NCBI GenBank assembly: GCA_008373205.1 | Contig: RQOS01000035.1 | Location: forward strand, 1 to 49,454 | DNA from: SAR202 cluster bacterium | GTDB lineage: Bacteria > Chloroflexota > Dehalococcoidia > Lucifugimonadales > Lucifugimonadaceae | Length of the DNA stretch: 49,454 nucleotides | Reading direction: 5' to 3' | Part shown: positions 1 through 7,737 of the stretch, piece by piece | How the letters are laid out: the number at the start of each line of letters is the position of its first letter | Position numbering within the stretch: position 1 is the stretch's first letter | The notes under the pieces: model-generated | What the model saw: the letters and a program-made list of their open reading frames with translations, nothing else | Told to the model about the DNA's origin: nothing | The model's database searches: none | Translations under genes and position numbers: made by a program

Positions 1-2
1 CA

Positions 3-377
3 AAACCTGCATTTTTTAAGCCTGATATTGCTGTCGCTGGAGGTATAACTGGAGTTAAAAAAATAGCTACAATTGCTGAGGCTCATCATATCAAAATATG
101 TCCTCATAATTTTCAAGGACCTATTGCTACAGCTGCGTGTATAGCATTAGGAATTTCATCACCATCTTGGGATGTTCAAGAATCTGTACAAGAAAACATA
201 CCACCAAGAAGAGATATGACAGATGAAATTATTAGACTAGAAAATGGATGGTATGCACCATCCGAGAAGCCTGGGTTGGGATTAAATTTTAATAATGAAG
301 CTCCAAATAAACATCCCTTTGATCCAGCTAAAGTTCCGCCTCCAATTAGGGATGATGGTAGCGTTGCTTTGCAATAA
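3..377 (+). CDS. Enolase-superfamily sugar-acid dehydratase, C-terminal fragment
   Basis: The gene enters from outside the window; about 124 C-terminal residues are visible, ending in TAA at 375-377. They cover the last part of the TIM barrel: a DIAVAGGITGVKKIA strand/helix, then a CPHNFQGPIATAACIALG stretch. The latter resembles the APHxxxGPIxLAAC motif of D-galactonate/mannonate-type dehydratases in the mandelate racemase/enolase superfamily, where the His acts in catalysis. The metal-binding acidic residues lie outside the window, so the substrate cannot be named. The next gene (FAH-family hydrolase) begins 14 bases later on the same strand, as in L-fuconate/L-rhamnonate-type pathways. Family is clear; specificity is inference. 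Confidence 0.85.
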   Translation, partial: KPAFFKPDIAVAGGITGVKKIATIAEAHHIKICPHNFQGPIATAACIALGISSPSWDVQESVQENIPPRRDMTDEIIRLENGWYAPSEKPGLGLNFNNEAPNKHPFDPAKVPPPIRDDGSVALQ

Positions 378-391
378 TTAGAAAGTTTTTT

Positions 392-1171
392 ATGAAATGG
401 TGCAGATTTAAATATCAAAATGAAATAGGTCATGGAATCATCGAAAATAATATGATTTTTCCTATTTCTGGAAATCCTTTTAGTAAATATAAAAAAAAAG
501 AAATACCTCTATCTTTTGAAGAAATAGAATTATTAATTCCAGTTTATCCAAAAACTTTTTATGCTGTGGGGGTAAACTACATGAATCATGTTATAAAGAT
601 GTCTGAGCTCACTGGAAGGGCTGGCACTCCACCTCCAGCTCCGGATGTAGGATATAGAGCGAACAACGCATTAATTGCTCATAATAAACCAATTATTATT
701 CCCGAAGATGCAACTGAAAAAGTCCAATATGAAGGTGAACTTGTTGTAGTAATTGGGAAAAAAGCAAAAAACTTAAATAAAGAAAATGTATTTGAACATA
801 TATTTGGATACACAATTGGGAATGATGTTAGTGAAAGATCGTGGCAGTCTAATGACAGAACACTATGGAGAGCAAAAAATAGTGATACTTTCAAGCCGAT
901 GGGACCATGGATAGAAACAAATGTTGATCTTGAAAATATGATTACAACAATTAGGGTTAATAATGAAATTAAAGATCAATTCAAAACCAATGATATGATA
1001 TTCGGTATTAGTGAATACATTATAAATATCACAAAATATATAACACTTTATCCTGGTGATGTAATTTGGATGGGAACTGATGAAGTCCCAAGTAATATTA
1101 AGAATGGAGATATAGTTGATATTGAAATTAGTGGAATTGGAATTCTTTCAAATCCAGTTATAAAGCAATAA
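392..1171 (+). CDS. Fumarylacetoacetate hydrolase (FAH) family protein
   Basis: A 259-residue FAH-fold enzyme; the family cleaves C-C bonds of acylpyruvates or dehydrates/decarboxylates 2-oxo acids in the cytoplasm, using a divalent metal. Family marks are FYAVGVNYMNHV (about 56-67), the metal-ligand segment YEGELVVVIGK with E114 and E116, and GYTIGNDVSER with D145. The C-terminal YPGDVIWMGTDE strand is also typical (usually GDVIxTGTP). It follows the dehydratase by 14 bases and is probably co-transcribed. In diketo sugar-acid pathways this family splits 2,4-diketo-3-deoxy acids into pyruvate plus a hydroxyacid, which would suit the neighbour. The start ATG has no strong Shine-Dalgarno. The specific reaction is not proven. 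Confidence 0.88.
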   Translation: MKWCRFKYQNEIGHGIIENNMIFPISGNPFSKYKKKEIPLSFEEIELLIPVYPKTFYAVGVNYMNHVIKMSELTGRAGTPPPAPDVGYRANNALIAHNKPIIIPEDATEKVQYEGELVVVIGKKAKNLNKENVFEHIFGYTIGNDVSERSWQSNDRTLWRAKNSDTFKPMGPWIETNVDLENMITTIRVNNEIKDQFKTNDMIFGISEYIINITKYITLYPGDVIWMGTDEVPSNIKNGDIVDIEISGIGILSNPVIKQ

Positions 1172-1172
1172 T

Positions 1173-1706
1173 CTAAACGGAAAAACTTTTAAGCTTTTCA
1201 AATGAAAAATGATCACCAATATCTTTTGCATATTTTACGTCAACAACTACACCTTTTTCATCAATTAGTATATCTAGGGGAAGTGTGTTGAAATGGCCTT
1301 TGATAGGAAAAGGAATGTATCCCTTTAGAAATAAGGCTTTATTAAATCTCGTGAATCTTGTGAAAGAAGCTTTAATTACACCCCACCATGAAGTTTTCAC
1401 TTCATATTTTTCAAAATACTTAAAATTTTCATCTGCTAATATAGCGAAAGGAATATCATGTCTGCTCATAGCTTGTTTTAAATTATTTATTTTTGAATCA
1501 AAAATACCAACCATTGTGAAGTTTTTTCCTAATTCATCATATCTTTTCAAAATTTCATTTATGCGAAGATTACACATTGGACATCTTGCAAATCTATAAA
1601 AAGTTAACAGTACTTTTTTACCTTTAAGACTTGATAGTGAAAAATTTGAACCATTGATTGATGGTAGTGTTATTTCTTCTAAAATGTCACCTATTTTAAT
1701 TTCCAT
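1173..1706 (-). CDS. Peroxiredoxin-like / AhpC-TSA family thiol protein
   Basis: A 177-residue thioredoxin-fold protein. The N-terminus (GDILEEITLPSINGSNFSLSSLKGKKVLLTFYR) has the layout of AhpC/TSA redoxins, and the active site is RCPMCNLRI with Cys42 and Cys45, a CxxC rather than the TxxC of classical peroxiredoxins. There is no signal peptide, so it should be cytoplasmic. It probably reduces peroxides or protein disulfides; partner unknown. Its stop lies one base beyond the stop of the convergent FAH gene, so transcripts must overlap or end inside coding DNA. Confidence 0.8.
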   Translation of the reverse strand: MEIKIGDILEEITLPSINGSNFSLSSLKGKKVLLTFYRFARCPMCNLRINEILKRYDELGKNFTMVGIFDSKINNLKQAMSRHDIPFAILADENFKYFEKYEVKTSWWGVIKASFTRFTRFNKALFLKGYIPFPIKGHFNTLPLDILIDEKGVVVDVKYAKDIGDHFSFEKLKSFSV

Positions 1707-1776
1707 ACACTAAATGTACATTAATTTTTTTACGAAAAAATTACAGTAATGTTAAATGTCTATTATCTACAGCAGT

Positions 1777-2790
1777 TTATAAAATTATGAAATTTGAGTT
1801 CTCATATATCTTTCCTATATTTTTAGCATTGATATATGTACATGTTGATCTCAAAGCACCTAAAATTTCGTTAACTGTATTCTTTACTGGTCCCCTGTCC
1901 TCAACAAGAATTGATTTACCCTCAGATGTTCTATAATCAGCAACTCCTCCGTAATGTTTAGTCATAGCTTTTGTAGAACTCATTCCATATAGTTCTCTAT
2001 AATTTTTATTATCTTTTCTTATTATTGGAGCCATACTTTCTTTATGAGCTGCTAGAAGTGAACCAAGCATCACAAAACCTGCACCTGCTGCAAATGCCTT
2101 AGAGATATCGCCTGTTATTTTTACTCCACCATCAGACACAACAAATCCATTGTATTTTTTTACTTCTTCACTACATTCAATAACCGCAGATAATTGAGGA
2201 TAACCAATACCAGTCGTTTCTGTTGTGTCACAAACTCCACCTGATCCAATACCAACTTTAACTCCGTCAGCACCTGAATCCATTAATAATTTAACTCCCT
2301 CTGGAGTAACAACATTTCCAGCTATAATTCCTAAGTTAGGAAAATGCTTTCTGGTGTCACTTATAGTTTTGGAAAATTTATCTATGTATCCATTTGGAAT
2401 ATCAAAAACTACAGTCTTAATAGCTTTATTAGTTTTTTGATAAATAAAAGAAATAATTTCATCAATTTCAGAAACTTTTTCTAACCCAAATGTTATGTAA
2501 TTATACTCAGGATCTAACCCTTTATTTATATATTTAACCCATGCTTTTTTATCATAAAATTTACTAACAGCATTTGTAATATGAAATTTTTGAAGGGCTA
2601 ATCCCATTTCAAAAGTTCCCACATTATCCATATTAGAAGCCATTATAGGAACTCCAAACCACTCAACGCTAGAATTAGGAAAAGAAATATTAGTATCTAA
2701 AATTACATCTTTTCTAGAGTTCAATTGTGAAGATTTAGGGATAATTAATACATCATTAAAATTTAATTTTTTTTCTTTGGAGTAAAACAT
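1777..2790 (-). CDS. guaC: GMP reductase (GuaC-like)
   Basis: A 337-residue IMPDH/GMPR-family TIM barrel without a CBS insert, the usual length for GuaC. NADPH-dependent GMP reductase converts GMP to IMP and ammonia. E. coli-type landmarks are LNFNDVLIIPKSSQLNSR, PIMASNMDNVGTF, GNVVTPEGVKLLMDSGADGV, YPQLSAVIEC and LGALRSTCTYINA. The catalytic-loop Cys187 is present in GSGGVCDTTETTG, but the usual GPGSVCTTR sequence is altered and its Arg is lost. It could be a GMPR paralogue with shifted specificity. It stands alone on the minus strand, 79 bases after the next upstream gene. Confidence 0.87.
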   Translation of the reverse strand: MFYSKEKKLNFNDVLIIPKSSQLNSRKDVILDTNISFPNSSVEWFGVPIMASNMDNVGTFEMGLALQKFHITNAVSKFYDKKAWVKYINKGLDPEYNYITFGLEKVSEIDEIISFIYQKTNKAIKTVVFDIPNGYIDKFSKTISDTRKHFPNLGIIAGNVVTPEGVKLLMDSGADGVKVGIGSGGVCDTTETTGIGYPQLSAVIECSEEVKKYNGFVVSDGGVKITGDISKAFAAGAGFVMLGSLLAAHKESMAPIIRKDNKNYRELYGMSSTKAMTKHYGGVADYRTSEGKSILVEDRGPVKNTVNEILGALRSTCTYINAKNIGKIYENSNFIIL

Positions 2791-2869
2791 TTTTTTCTTA
2801 ATTATTTATTTTTCCAAATTCAATTATACTTTACTGAAGTAATTTATTTTTCAAAAATAAAAATTTACA

Positions 2870-4357
2870 CTATTTGATAGAAGCTTTTTCGCCAGCTTTT
2901 TTCCCAAATACCGCACCTGCCATCATTCCACCCCCAGAAGGATAATTTTTGTACCAAAGTCCTCCTAACATTTCACCCACTGCATATAGACCATTAATGA
3001 TATCTCCATTTTTATCAAGAACCTCTCCATCTTTTGAAGTTTTTAATCCTCCATAACAAAATGTCATACCTGCAATAACTGGAAAGGCTTCAAATGGTGG
3101 TTCATTCAACTCAAGTGCCCAATTTGATTTTGAAGGAGTTATATTGGAAATTGACTTCCCATCTAAAATATTAGGGTTATAAAAATTTGATGAAATGTTT
3201 TTATTGAAATTATCTATATTAAATAAAAATTTATTAATATTTTCAATTTTAATTTTATTTGCTAAATCATTAAGATTATTTGAAATAATTACTGTTGGAT
3301 TTTTATAATTATCTAACACCCCTGCCCTTCTATGTTTAGAATCAAAAAGTTGATAAGCTACCTGATTCTTTTGCTCTAAAATTGCCTTTCCTGTTTTTGC
3401 ATATGTTAAGCCTCGCCAAGTCTCTCCCTCATCAACAAATCTGCTACCTTCTTGATTAACTAAAATACTAAAAGGATAAGCATATCTACTCCAATAATCA
3501 CCTGATTTATTTTCGCCAGGTAAATCAAAATTTGGTCTATTATAATCTTGAGGAGAAGCATGGCAAGTAGACCAATCATCATATGGAACAGCACCATGAT
3601 TTATAGCCATTTCTAAGCCTTCTCCTGTATTATGAGGTACTCCTCTAAGTTTAATATTTCTCCAATTTTCTCCTAAATATTTTGCTCTCATTTCTGAGTT
3701 AGATTCAAAGCTACCACAAGCAAGAATTATTGATTTTGCAAAGAGTTTTATATTTTGATTTTTATAATTTACTACAACTCCTGATATTTGATTATTTTGT
3801 TCTATAAGATCTATAACTGGACATTCATAAATTATTTTTACACCTTTTTGTATAGCTATCTTTTTCCATCGATTTATTAGGCCATATCCTTTTCCATCAA
3901 ATGAAACAACATTTGCAGAGGTAGGATTCTCAAATGTAGGTGTCCAAAAATGTCCAAGTTTATTCATCCAATTTATTGTGCTTAAAGAATTTGATACTAA
4001 TTCTTTAGAGAGATTTTTGTCAGATTTATTTTCAGTTACCTTGTTAATATCATTCAAGTAATCAAGTTCTGAATAAGATGTAACGATATCTTTTAGTAAA
4101 CTGATTTTTTTTTCAAAACTACTCAGATCGTTTGGCTTTTCAGGAAATTTAATTAACGGTAATAGATCATCAAACGAATTATAAGCAAATCTCATATGAA
4201 TAGTTAAAGCACTATTTCCACCCATATATTTCTCTTCAGTTTTTTCAAGCATTAAAACTTTTGATCCATGCTCTGCTGCAGAGACTGCCGCTGAAAAAGC
4301 TGCATTTCCTGCCCCAACAATTATTACATCTGAATTGTGATTTTCTATACTATTCAT
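2870..4357 (-). CDS. FAD-dependent dehydrogenase, tricarballylate dehydrogenase (TcuA)-like
   Basis: A 495-residue flavoprotein of the fumarate reductase/succinate dehydrogenase flavoprotein superfamily. The N-terminal dinucleotide fold is VIIVGAGNAAFSAA (about 11-24), followed by an acidic end of strand 2 (LMLEK) and MGGNSALT, which parallels RGGNSxHT in TcuA. The C-terminus has YGGLKTSKDGEVLD, GLYAVGEMLGG and the SGGGMMAGAVFGKKAG FAD segment. TcuA oxidises tricarballylate to cis-aconitate, but relatives act on other carboxylates and 3-ketosteroids, so substrate is open. No TcuB or TcuC partner is adjacent. No signal peptide is seen. Confidence 0.8.
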   Translation of the reverse strand: MNSIENHNSDVIIVGAGNAAFSAAVSAAEHGSKVLMLEKTEEKYMGGNSALTIHMRFAYNSFDDLLPLIKFPEKPNDLSSFEKKISLLKDIVTSYSELDYLNDINKVTENKSDKNLSKELVSNSLSTINWMNKLGHFWTPTFENPTSANVVSFDGKGYGLINRWKKIAIQKGVKIIYECPVIDLIEQNNQISGVVVNYKNQNIKLFAKSIILACGSFESNSEMRAKYLGENWRNIKLRGVPHNTGEGLEMAINHGAVPYDDWSTCHASPQDYNRPNFDLPGENKSGDYWSRYAYPFSILVNQEGSRFVDEGETWRGLTYAKTGKAILEQKNQVAYQLFDSKHRRAGVLDNYKNPTVIISNNLNDLANKIKIENINKFLFNIDNFNKNISSNFYNPNILDGKSISNITPSKSNWALELNEPPFEAFPVIAGMTFCYGGLKTSKDGEVLDKNGDIINGLYAVGEMLGGLWYKNYPSGGGMMAGAVFGKKAGEKASIK

Positions 4358-4411
4358 TTAAATTTCATGATTTTTTTCTTATCTAACATGATAAAATTAT
4401 AACGAGCCGAC

Positions 4412-4433
4412 TACTAGAAATTATTTTCTAGTA
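4412..4433. repeat. Perfect AT-rich hairpin, 9-bp arms
   Basis: TACTAGAAA at 4412-4420 and its exact complement TTTCTAGTA at 4425-4433 flank a 4-base loop (TTAT). It lies 55 bases upstream of the TcuA-like gene start and also downstream of the tiny ORF at 4507-4620. It could be an operator for the flavoprotein gene or part of an RNA structure. Confidence 0.6.
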
Positions 4434-4442
4434 CAGGATATT

Positions 4443-4500
4443 TGACCCTCTTTATAAAATATTTTCTCTAATCCACTTTAGATTATATTTTTGAGGGTCA
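4443..4500. repeat. Inverted repeat TGACCCTC / GAGGGTCA
   Basis: Perfect 8-bp arms at 4443-4450 and 4493-4500 with a 42-base interior that can itself form a small TAATC/GATTA stem (4469-4473 and 4481-4485). These are the most GC-rich bases in the gap, directly downstream of the stop of the tiny minus-strand ORF (4507). It may be a structured 3' end of a small transcript or a regulator site. Confidence 0.5.
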
Positions 4501-4506
4501 TTTAAT

Positions 4507-4620
4507 TTAAATATTCATGATGAAAATATATGCGATATAAATAGATCCTGCAACAATAGATATACCTATAACCATAGGCAGAATTTTCTTGATAATAAAA
4601 CTAAATACATTCATAAACAT
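4507..4620 (-). CDS. Possible 37-residue single-span membrane peptide
   Basis: A minus-strand ATG at 4620 opens 37 codons ending in TAA at 4507. The peptide starts MFMNVFSFIIKKILPMVIG and continues as a nearly uninterrupted hydrophobic stretch ending IFIMNI, one predicted membrane helix with a KK pair before it. No clear Shine-Dalgarno precedes it (TTTAGATAAAAT). In DNA this AT-rich a short hydrophobic ORF can arise by chance, so coding status is uncertain. The inverted repeats just beyond its stop are the main reason to list it. No family recognised. Confidence 0.25.
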   Translation of the reverse strand: MFMNVFSFIIKKILPMVIGISIVAGSIYIAYIFIMNI

Positions 4621-4743
4621 ATTTTATCTAAAGTATGATGACAATCAAAAGAACCTAGTAGATATAAAAATTAAGGACGTGCTATCACTTACAAGTTCCG
4701 TATATAAATAATAGCACCATAACAGTATATATTTTTAATAAAA

Positions 4744-4782
4744 AAAATGCCCTCATTCAAATCATCAAAGTGAGGACATTTT
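4744..4782 (-). terminator. Candidate intrinsic terminator (minus strand)
   Basis: AAAATGCCCTCA (4744-4755) pairs with TGAGGACATTTT (4771-4782) over 12 positions with one mismatch and a 15-base loop. Read on the minus strand, the second arm runs into seven consecutive T residues, the classical layout. On the plus strand only four T follow the GC pairs. No gene is known immediately upstream on the minus strand, so it may end an unannotated transcript. Confidence 0.45.
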
Positions 4783-5003
4783 CTATATGTAGCTACTATT
4801 TGATAGCACTCATATAACAGCTACTTTAAGTAGTATATCAAGAAAAATTAATCTAGATAATTAAGTTAGTAAATAAATATTTTAGGGTAAAGAATAGATT
4901 TTTTTTTTACAATTTTTTCTATAATTACATATCATTATCTTGTTAGTAATACGTTCATCTGTATTCTTTTTAAGATTTAAAAAAGTGTAAGGAAAGATAT
5001 AAA

Positions 5004-5996
5004 TTGTCTAATAAATTAGAAAAAAACAAAATTGGTAATACTGACCTAAAAGTCACTAAAATTGGTATGGGTGGAGCACCCTTAGGAAGTTTGGATGAAA
5101 AGACTGCTAGAAAAACTTTAGATCAAGCATTTGAATCAGGTATAAACTATTTTGATACAGCTCCACTATATGGAGCAGGTAACAGCGAAAAACTTTATGG
5201 AAATTTTCTACCTACTATAGATAGAGATAGTTTTATATTATCTAGTAAAGTTGGTCGCCTAATACTTCCAGAAATAGAAGCTAAAAAGTATAAATCTAAC
5301 GAACAAATGACACCTGCATTAGAAACTAACGTAAAAGCATCAAGTTATAAAAATAACGTAGTCTTTAATTTTTCTAGAGACGGTGTTTTGAGATCTATAG
5401 AAGAAAGCTTACAAAGACTCAAAATTGATTGTATAGATATAATTTTTATCCATGATCCAGACGACAATTATGAAATCGCCTTAAATGAGACATTGCCAAC
5501 TTTATTAGAATTAAAAAACCAAGGAGTTATTAAGGCAATTGGAGCAGGAATGAATGAATGGGAGATGCTTTTAGAATTCGCTAAAAATGGAGAATTTGAT
5601 TGCTTTTTATTAGCTGGAAGATATACATTATTAGATTATTCTGCTTTAGATAAATTACTCCCAATATGTTTAAAAAAAGAAATTAGTATTATTATTGGGG
5701 GCCCATATAATAGTGGAATCCTAGCTTCTGATTTAGATAAAAAGTCTACTTATTTCTATGAACCTTCACCCTCTGAAATAATAATAAAAGCAAAAAAAAT
5801 AAAAAAAATATGTGATGAATTTAATGTCCCTTTAAAAGCTGCAGCACTACAGTTTGGACTTAATCACCCTTCTGTTGCTTCTACTATTCCTGGTCCAAGA
5901 AACCCAGAAGAAATTGTTGAGAATTTAGAAATGCTATCTTTTAAAATAGACCCTAAATTATGGGTAGATTTGCAAGAAAATAAACTTATTCCATAA
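5004..5996 (+). CDS. Aldo/keto reductase (L-fucose / D-threo-aldose dehydrogenase-like)
   Basis: A 330-residue NAD(P)-dependent TIM-barrel oxidoreductase. The catalytic tetrad is visible: D51 and Y56 in YFDTAPLYG, K82 in SSKVGR, and H150 in IIFIHDPDD. The IHDPDD sequence and overall layout resemble the D-threo-aldose/L-fucose 1-dehydrogenase and pyridoxal 4-dehydrogenase branch. The start is TTG at 5004 with AAGGAAAG about 8 bases upstream. The next gene, 43 bases downstream, is a mutarotase-like protein, which supports a sugar substrate. The exact sugar is inference. Confidence 0.85.
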   Translation: MSNKLEKNKIGNTDLKVTKIGMGGAPLGSLDEKTARKTLDQAFESGINYFDTAPLYGAGNSEKLYGNFLPTIDRDSFILSSKVGRLILPEIEAKKYKSNEQMTPALETNVKASSYKNNVVFNFSRDGVLRSIEESLQRLKIDCIDIIFIHDPDDNYEIALNETLPTLLELKNQGVIKAIGAGMNEWEMLLEFAKNGEFDCFLLAGRYTLLDYSALDKLLPICLKKEISIIIGGPYNSGILASDLDKKSTYFYEPSPSEIIIKAKKIKKICDEFNVPLKAAALQFGLNHPSVASTIPGPRNPEEIVENLEMLSFKIDPKLWVDLQENKLIP

Positions 5997-6039
5997 TCTC
6001 AAAAAAGTATCTTAGATATAAAAAATCAAAAGAAATATT

Positions 6040-6387
6040 ATGAAAAAGAAAAAATTATTAGTCCTTATAAATGAACTGAAAAATGAAAAAGAAAAAATTA
6101 TAGAATATATTGATTATCATAGTAATCCTTTTCCCGAAATCGTCAAAGATTTACAAAATAAACCTATCGGAAGAATGAGAATTTATATAAATCAAAATAA
6201 ACTCGTTATGCTTTTAGAAGTTGAAGAGGATTTTAATATTAAAGATGGCATCCATATAGAACCTAAGAGTAATAAGGTGGAAGAATGGGAAAATATTATG
6301 GGAAAATTATTTCAAGAACTTGAATCTGGAAACCCAAGATCTTGGGAATTAACTGAAAATATTTTTGACACACAAACTTATTTCTAA
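6040..6387 (+). CDS. L-rhamnose mutarotase (RhaM)-like protein
   Basis: A 115-residue protein that matches the small ferredoxin-like RhaM/YiiL family in layout. It has an early His (H27 in IDYHSNPFPEIVKDL, compare YxxxHxxxWPEL with its catalytic His), a central RIYINQNKLVMLLEVEEDF strand pair, and EWENIMGKLFQEL near the end where the family has EWWxxM. Members interconvert the alpha and beta anomers of L-rhamnose or L-fucose. The second Trp of the EWW motif is replaced by Glu here. It follows the aldo/keto reductase by 43 bases and probably supplies that enzyme with the right anomer. Confidence 0.65.
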   Translation: MKKKKLLVLINELKNEKEKIIEYIDYHSNPFPEIVKDLQNKPIGRMRIYINQNKLVMLLEVEEDFNIKDGIHIEPKSNKVEEWENIMGKLFQELESGNPRSWELTENIFDTQTYF

Positions 6388-6402
6388 TAATAAATAAGTA
6401 TA

Positions 6403-6726
6403 TTAATGAACCAATCCTACCTTTTGACCCTTAAAATCAAAATTGATAACATTATTGTCACAAGTTTCACACCATACTTGTAATCCTAGTTCTGTCCATC
6501 CTACAGAAAAACCAGAAAGTCCAGAATTAGAACTTTCTATAACTTTTGATAGAACGTCAACTTTTTTTCCTTCTTTTTCTGAAATATCACCACACTTTTT
6601 ACAAGTAAAGTATTGAAGAATAAACAAACCTTTTTGAGCATTTTGCTTCATTAATTCGTCTGCTCTTTTTGAATGGTGATCAGATTCATTCTTTTCAGCT
6701 AGATTATCTAATTCATCTTGATTCAT
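6403..6726 (-). CDS. Small zinc-ribbon protein of unknown function
   Basis: A 107-residue acidic and Lys-rich protein. Two CxxC knuckles (CKKCGD and CETCDN), about 45 residues apart, suggest one zinc ribbon. The start at 6726 is chosen over the longer frame because GGGAG lies 9 bases upstream of this ATG. No signal peptide or membrane span. Function not recognised. It faces the mutarotase-like gene tail to tail with 15 bases between stops. Confidence 0.65.
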   Translation of the reverse strand: MNQDELDNLAEKNESDHHSKRADELMKQNAQKGLFILQYFTCKKCGDISEKEGKKVDVLSKVIESSNSGLSGFSVGWTELGLQVWCETCDNNVINFDFKGQKVGLVH

Positions 6727-6862
6727 TTTCAGCTCCCAATAATGTATATATGGATACAAATTTATATAGATGTTATTGAATAGAAAGAAACAATACAAGT
6801 CTAAAAACTTACTAGAAAAAATTGGCTTATATAAATATATTCATTTGAATAAAAATAATAAT

Positions 6863-7630
6863 TTATAGTTGCCCTTTAGCTATTCTTTTGTTTCTAGGTG
6901 AATTAATGGTGGGTATACTTTTTATATAATCTTTAGAAACAGACTCTATATTTTCAATCCTAGGTATAAGTACAACTTCGCTTTCATTTTTGTGGTTTAA
7001 GGAAAAAAGAACATCATTTTTAGAAACATTTAATTTTAAGAAATTGTTAAATTTAGTTTGTTTGTTTTTTAAGTTTTTATTATAAAACCATTTTGCTACT
7101 GAACCTTCTGTGGTCCATGATAAACCTTCTTTTGTACCCGCTCTATATACATCAAAATTATCTTCTGGCAAATCATCATTATAAAAAGAAATTTTTGAAA
7201 AAATATACTTCCACTCATTGAGATTTTTATAATGAGATTCAACATTTCCCCATTCATATTTTATAATCTCTTCTAAAAGTTTTTCAGAAAATTTTGTAGA
7301 TATTAATCTATCAAATTCAAGTATAGGTTCCTTACTTTGTTCTAACTGATTTATTCTATTTTGAAATACGGCACGGGCAAGTTGTCTATCTGAATTTTTT
7401 ACTTTAAGCTTTAGTGCACTAATTATGTTATTTTTTGCAGAAATAGCAAAGTCTGGATCTAAATTATTAATTGAATTGATGTTTACAATTAATTTATCTT
7501 TATCTGTGGATGTTAATGTTGCGTAATCTCTAGATAAAAAAATCACTTCTAAAAATTGAGGAATATTAGATTTTGGAACTCTTAATAAAGCTTTTTCAAG
7601 ATCAGTTATTTTGTAAGGATTTGTGTTCAT
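6863..7630 (-). CDS. Possible ADP-ribosyltransferase-fold protein (R-S-E pattern)
   Basis: A 255-residue protein of unknown function with a helical, charged N-terminal half (about 1-150). The C-terminal half carries, in order, VYRAG (R163), GLSWTTEGSVAKWF (S171) and NESEVVLIP (E216, E218). That order (Arg, then S-x-T, then E-x-E) with an intervening DVLFSL strand looks like the R-S-E signature of ADP-ribosyltransferase-fold proteins, several of them phage- or toxin-related. This is a by-eye motif match only. An upstream in-frame TTG at 7642 would add four residues; neither start has a clear ribosome site. No signal peptide is seen. Confidence 0.5.
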   Translation of the reverse strand: MNTNPYKITDLEKALLRVPKSNIPQFLEVIFLSRDYATLTSTDKDKLIVNINSINNLDPDFAISAKNNIISALKLKVKNSDRQLARAVFQNRINQLEQSKEPILEFDRLISTKFSEKLLEEIIKYEWGNVESHYKNLNEWKYIFSKISFYNDDLPEDNFDVYRAGTKEGLSWTTEGSVAKWFYNKNLKNKQTKFNNFLKLNVSKNDVLFSLNHKNESEVVLIPRIENIESVSKDYIKSIPTINSPRNKRIAKGQL

Positions 7631-7725
7631 AAATTTACTCAATAAAACATTATCATTATTTTAATAAAATTGCTTAGAACAAAACTTAATCAAAAGAGTT
7701 ATAGTAAATACAAAATAAGTTTGAT

Positions 7726-7731
7726 TATAAT
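7726..7731 (+). promoter_or_regulatory. -10 element (TATAAT) of the LRR lipoprotein gene
   Basis: TATAAT at 7726-7731 ends six bases before the ATG at 7738, so transcription would start at or next to the start codon (a leaderless mRNA). No convincing -35 is seen 16-18 bases upstream. Confidence 0.5.
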
Positions 7732-7737
7732 TTGAAT

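Larger units (their letters stand above)
4358..5003. other. 646-base intergenic region with several stem-loops
   Basis: The largest gap in the window, lying between divergent genes (TcuA-like flavoprotein and aldo/keto reductase). Apart from the tiny ORF at 4507-4620, it contains inverted repeats at 4412-4433, 4443-4500, 4679-4685/4711-4717 (GTGCTAT/ATAGCAC) and 4744-4782, plus CTACTTTAAGTAG near 4832-4844. No tRNA, tmRNA, SRP RNA or RNase P signature is recognised. It is long for a genome where most gaps are under 100 bases, so an unannotated small RNA is possible. Confidence 0.5.

Noticed and set aside
4679-4717. GTGCTAT/ATAGCAC repeat as a tRNA or other known RNA
   Set aside because: Only one 7-bp stem, no T-arm (GTTCGAAT) or other conserved RNA motif around it; kept only as part of the intergenic description.
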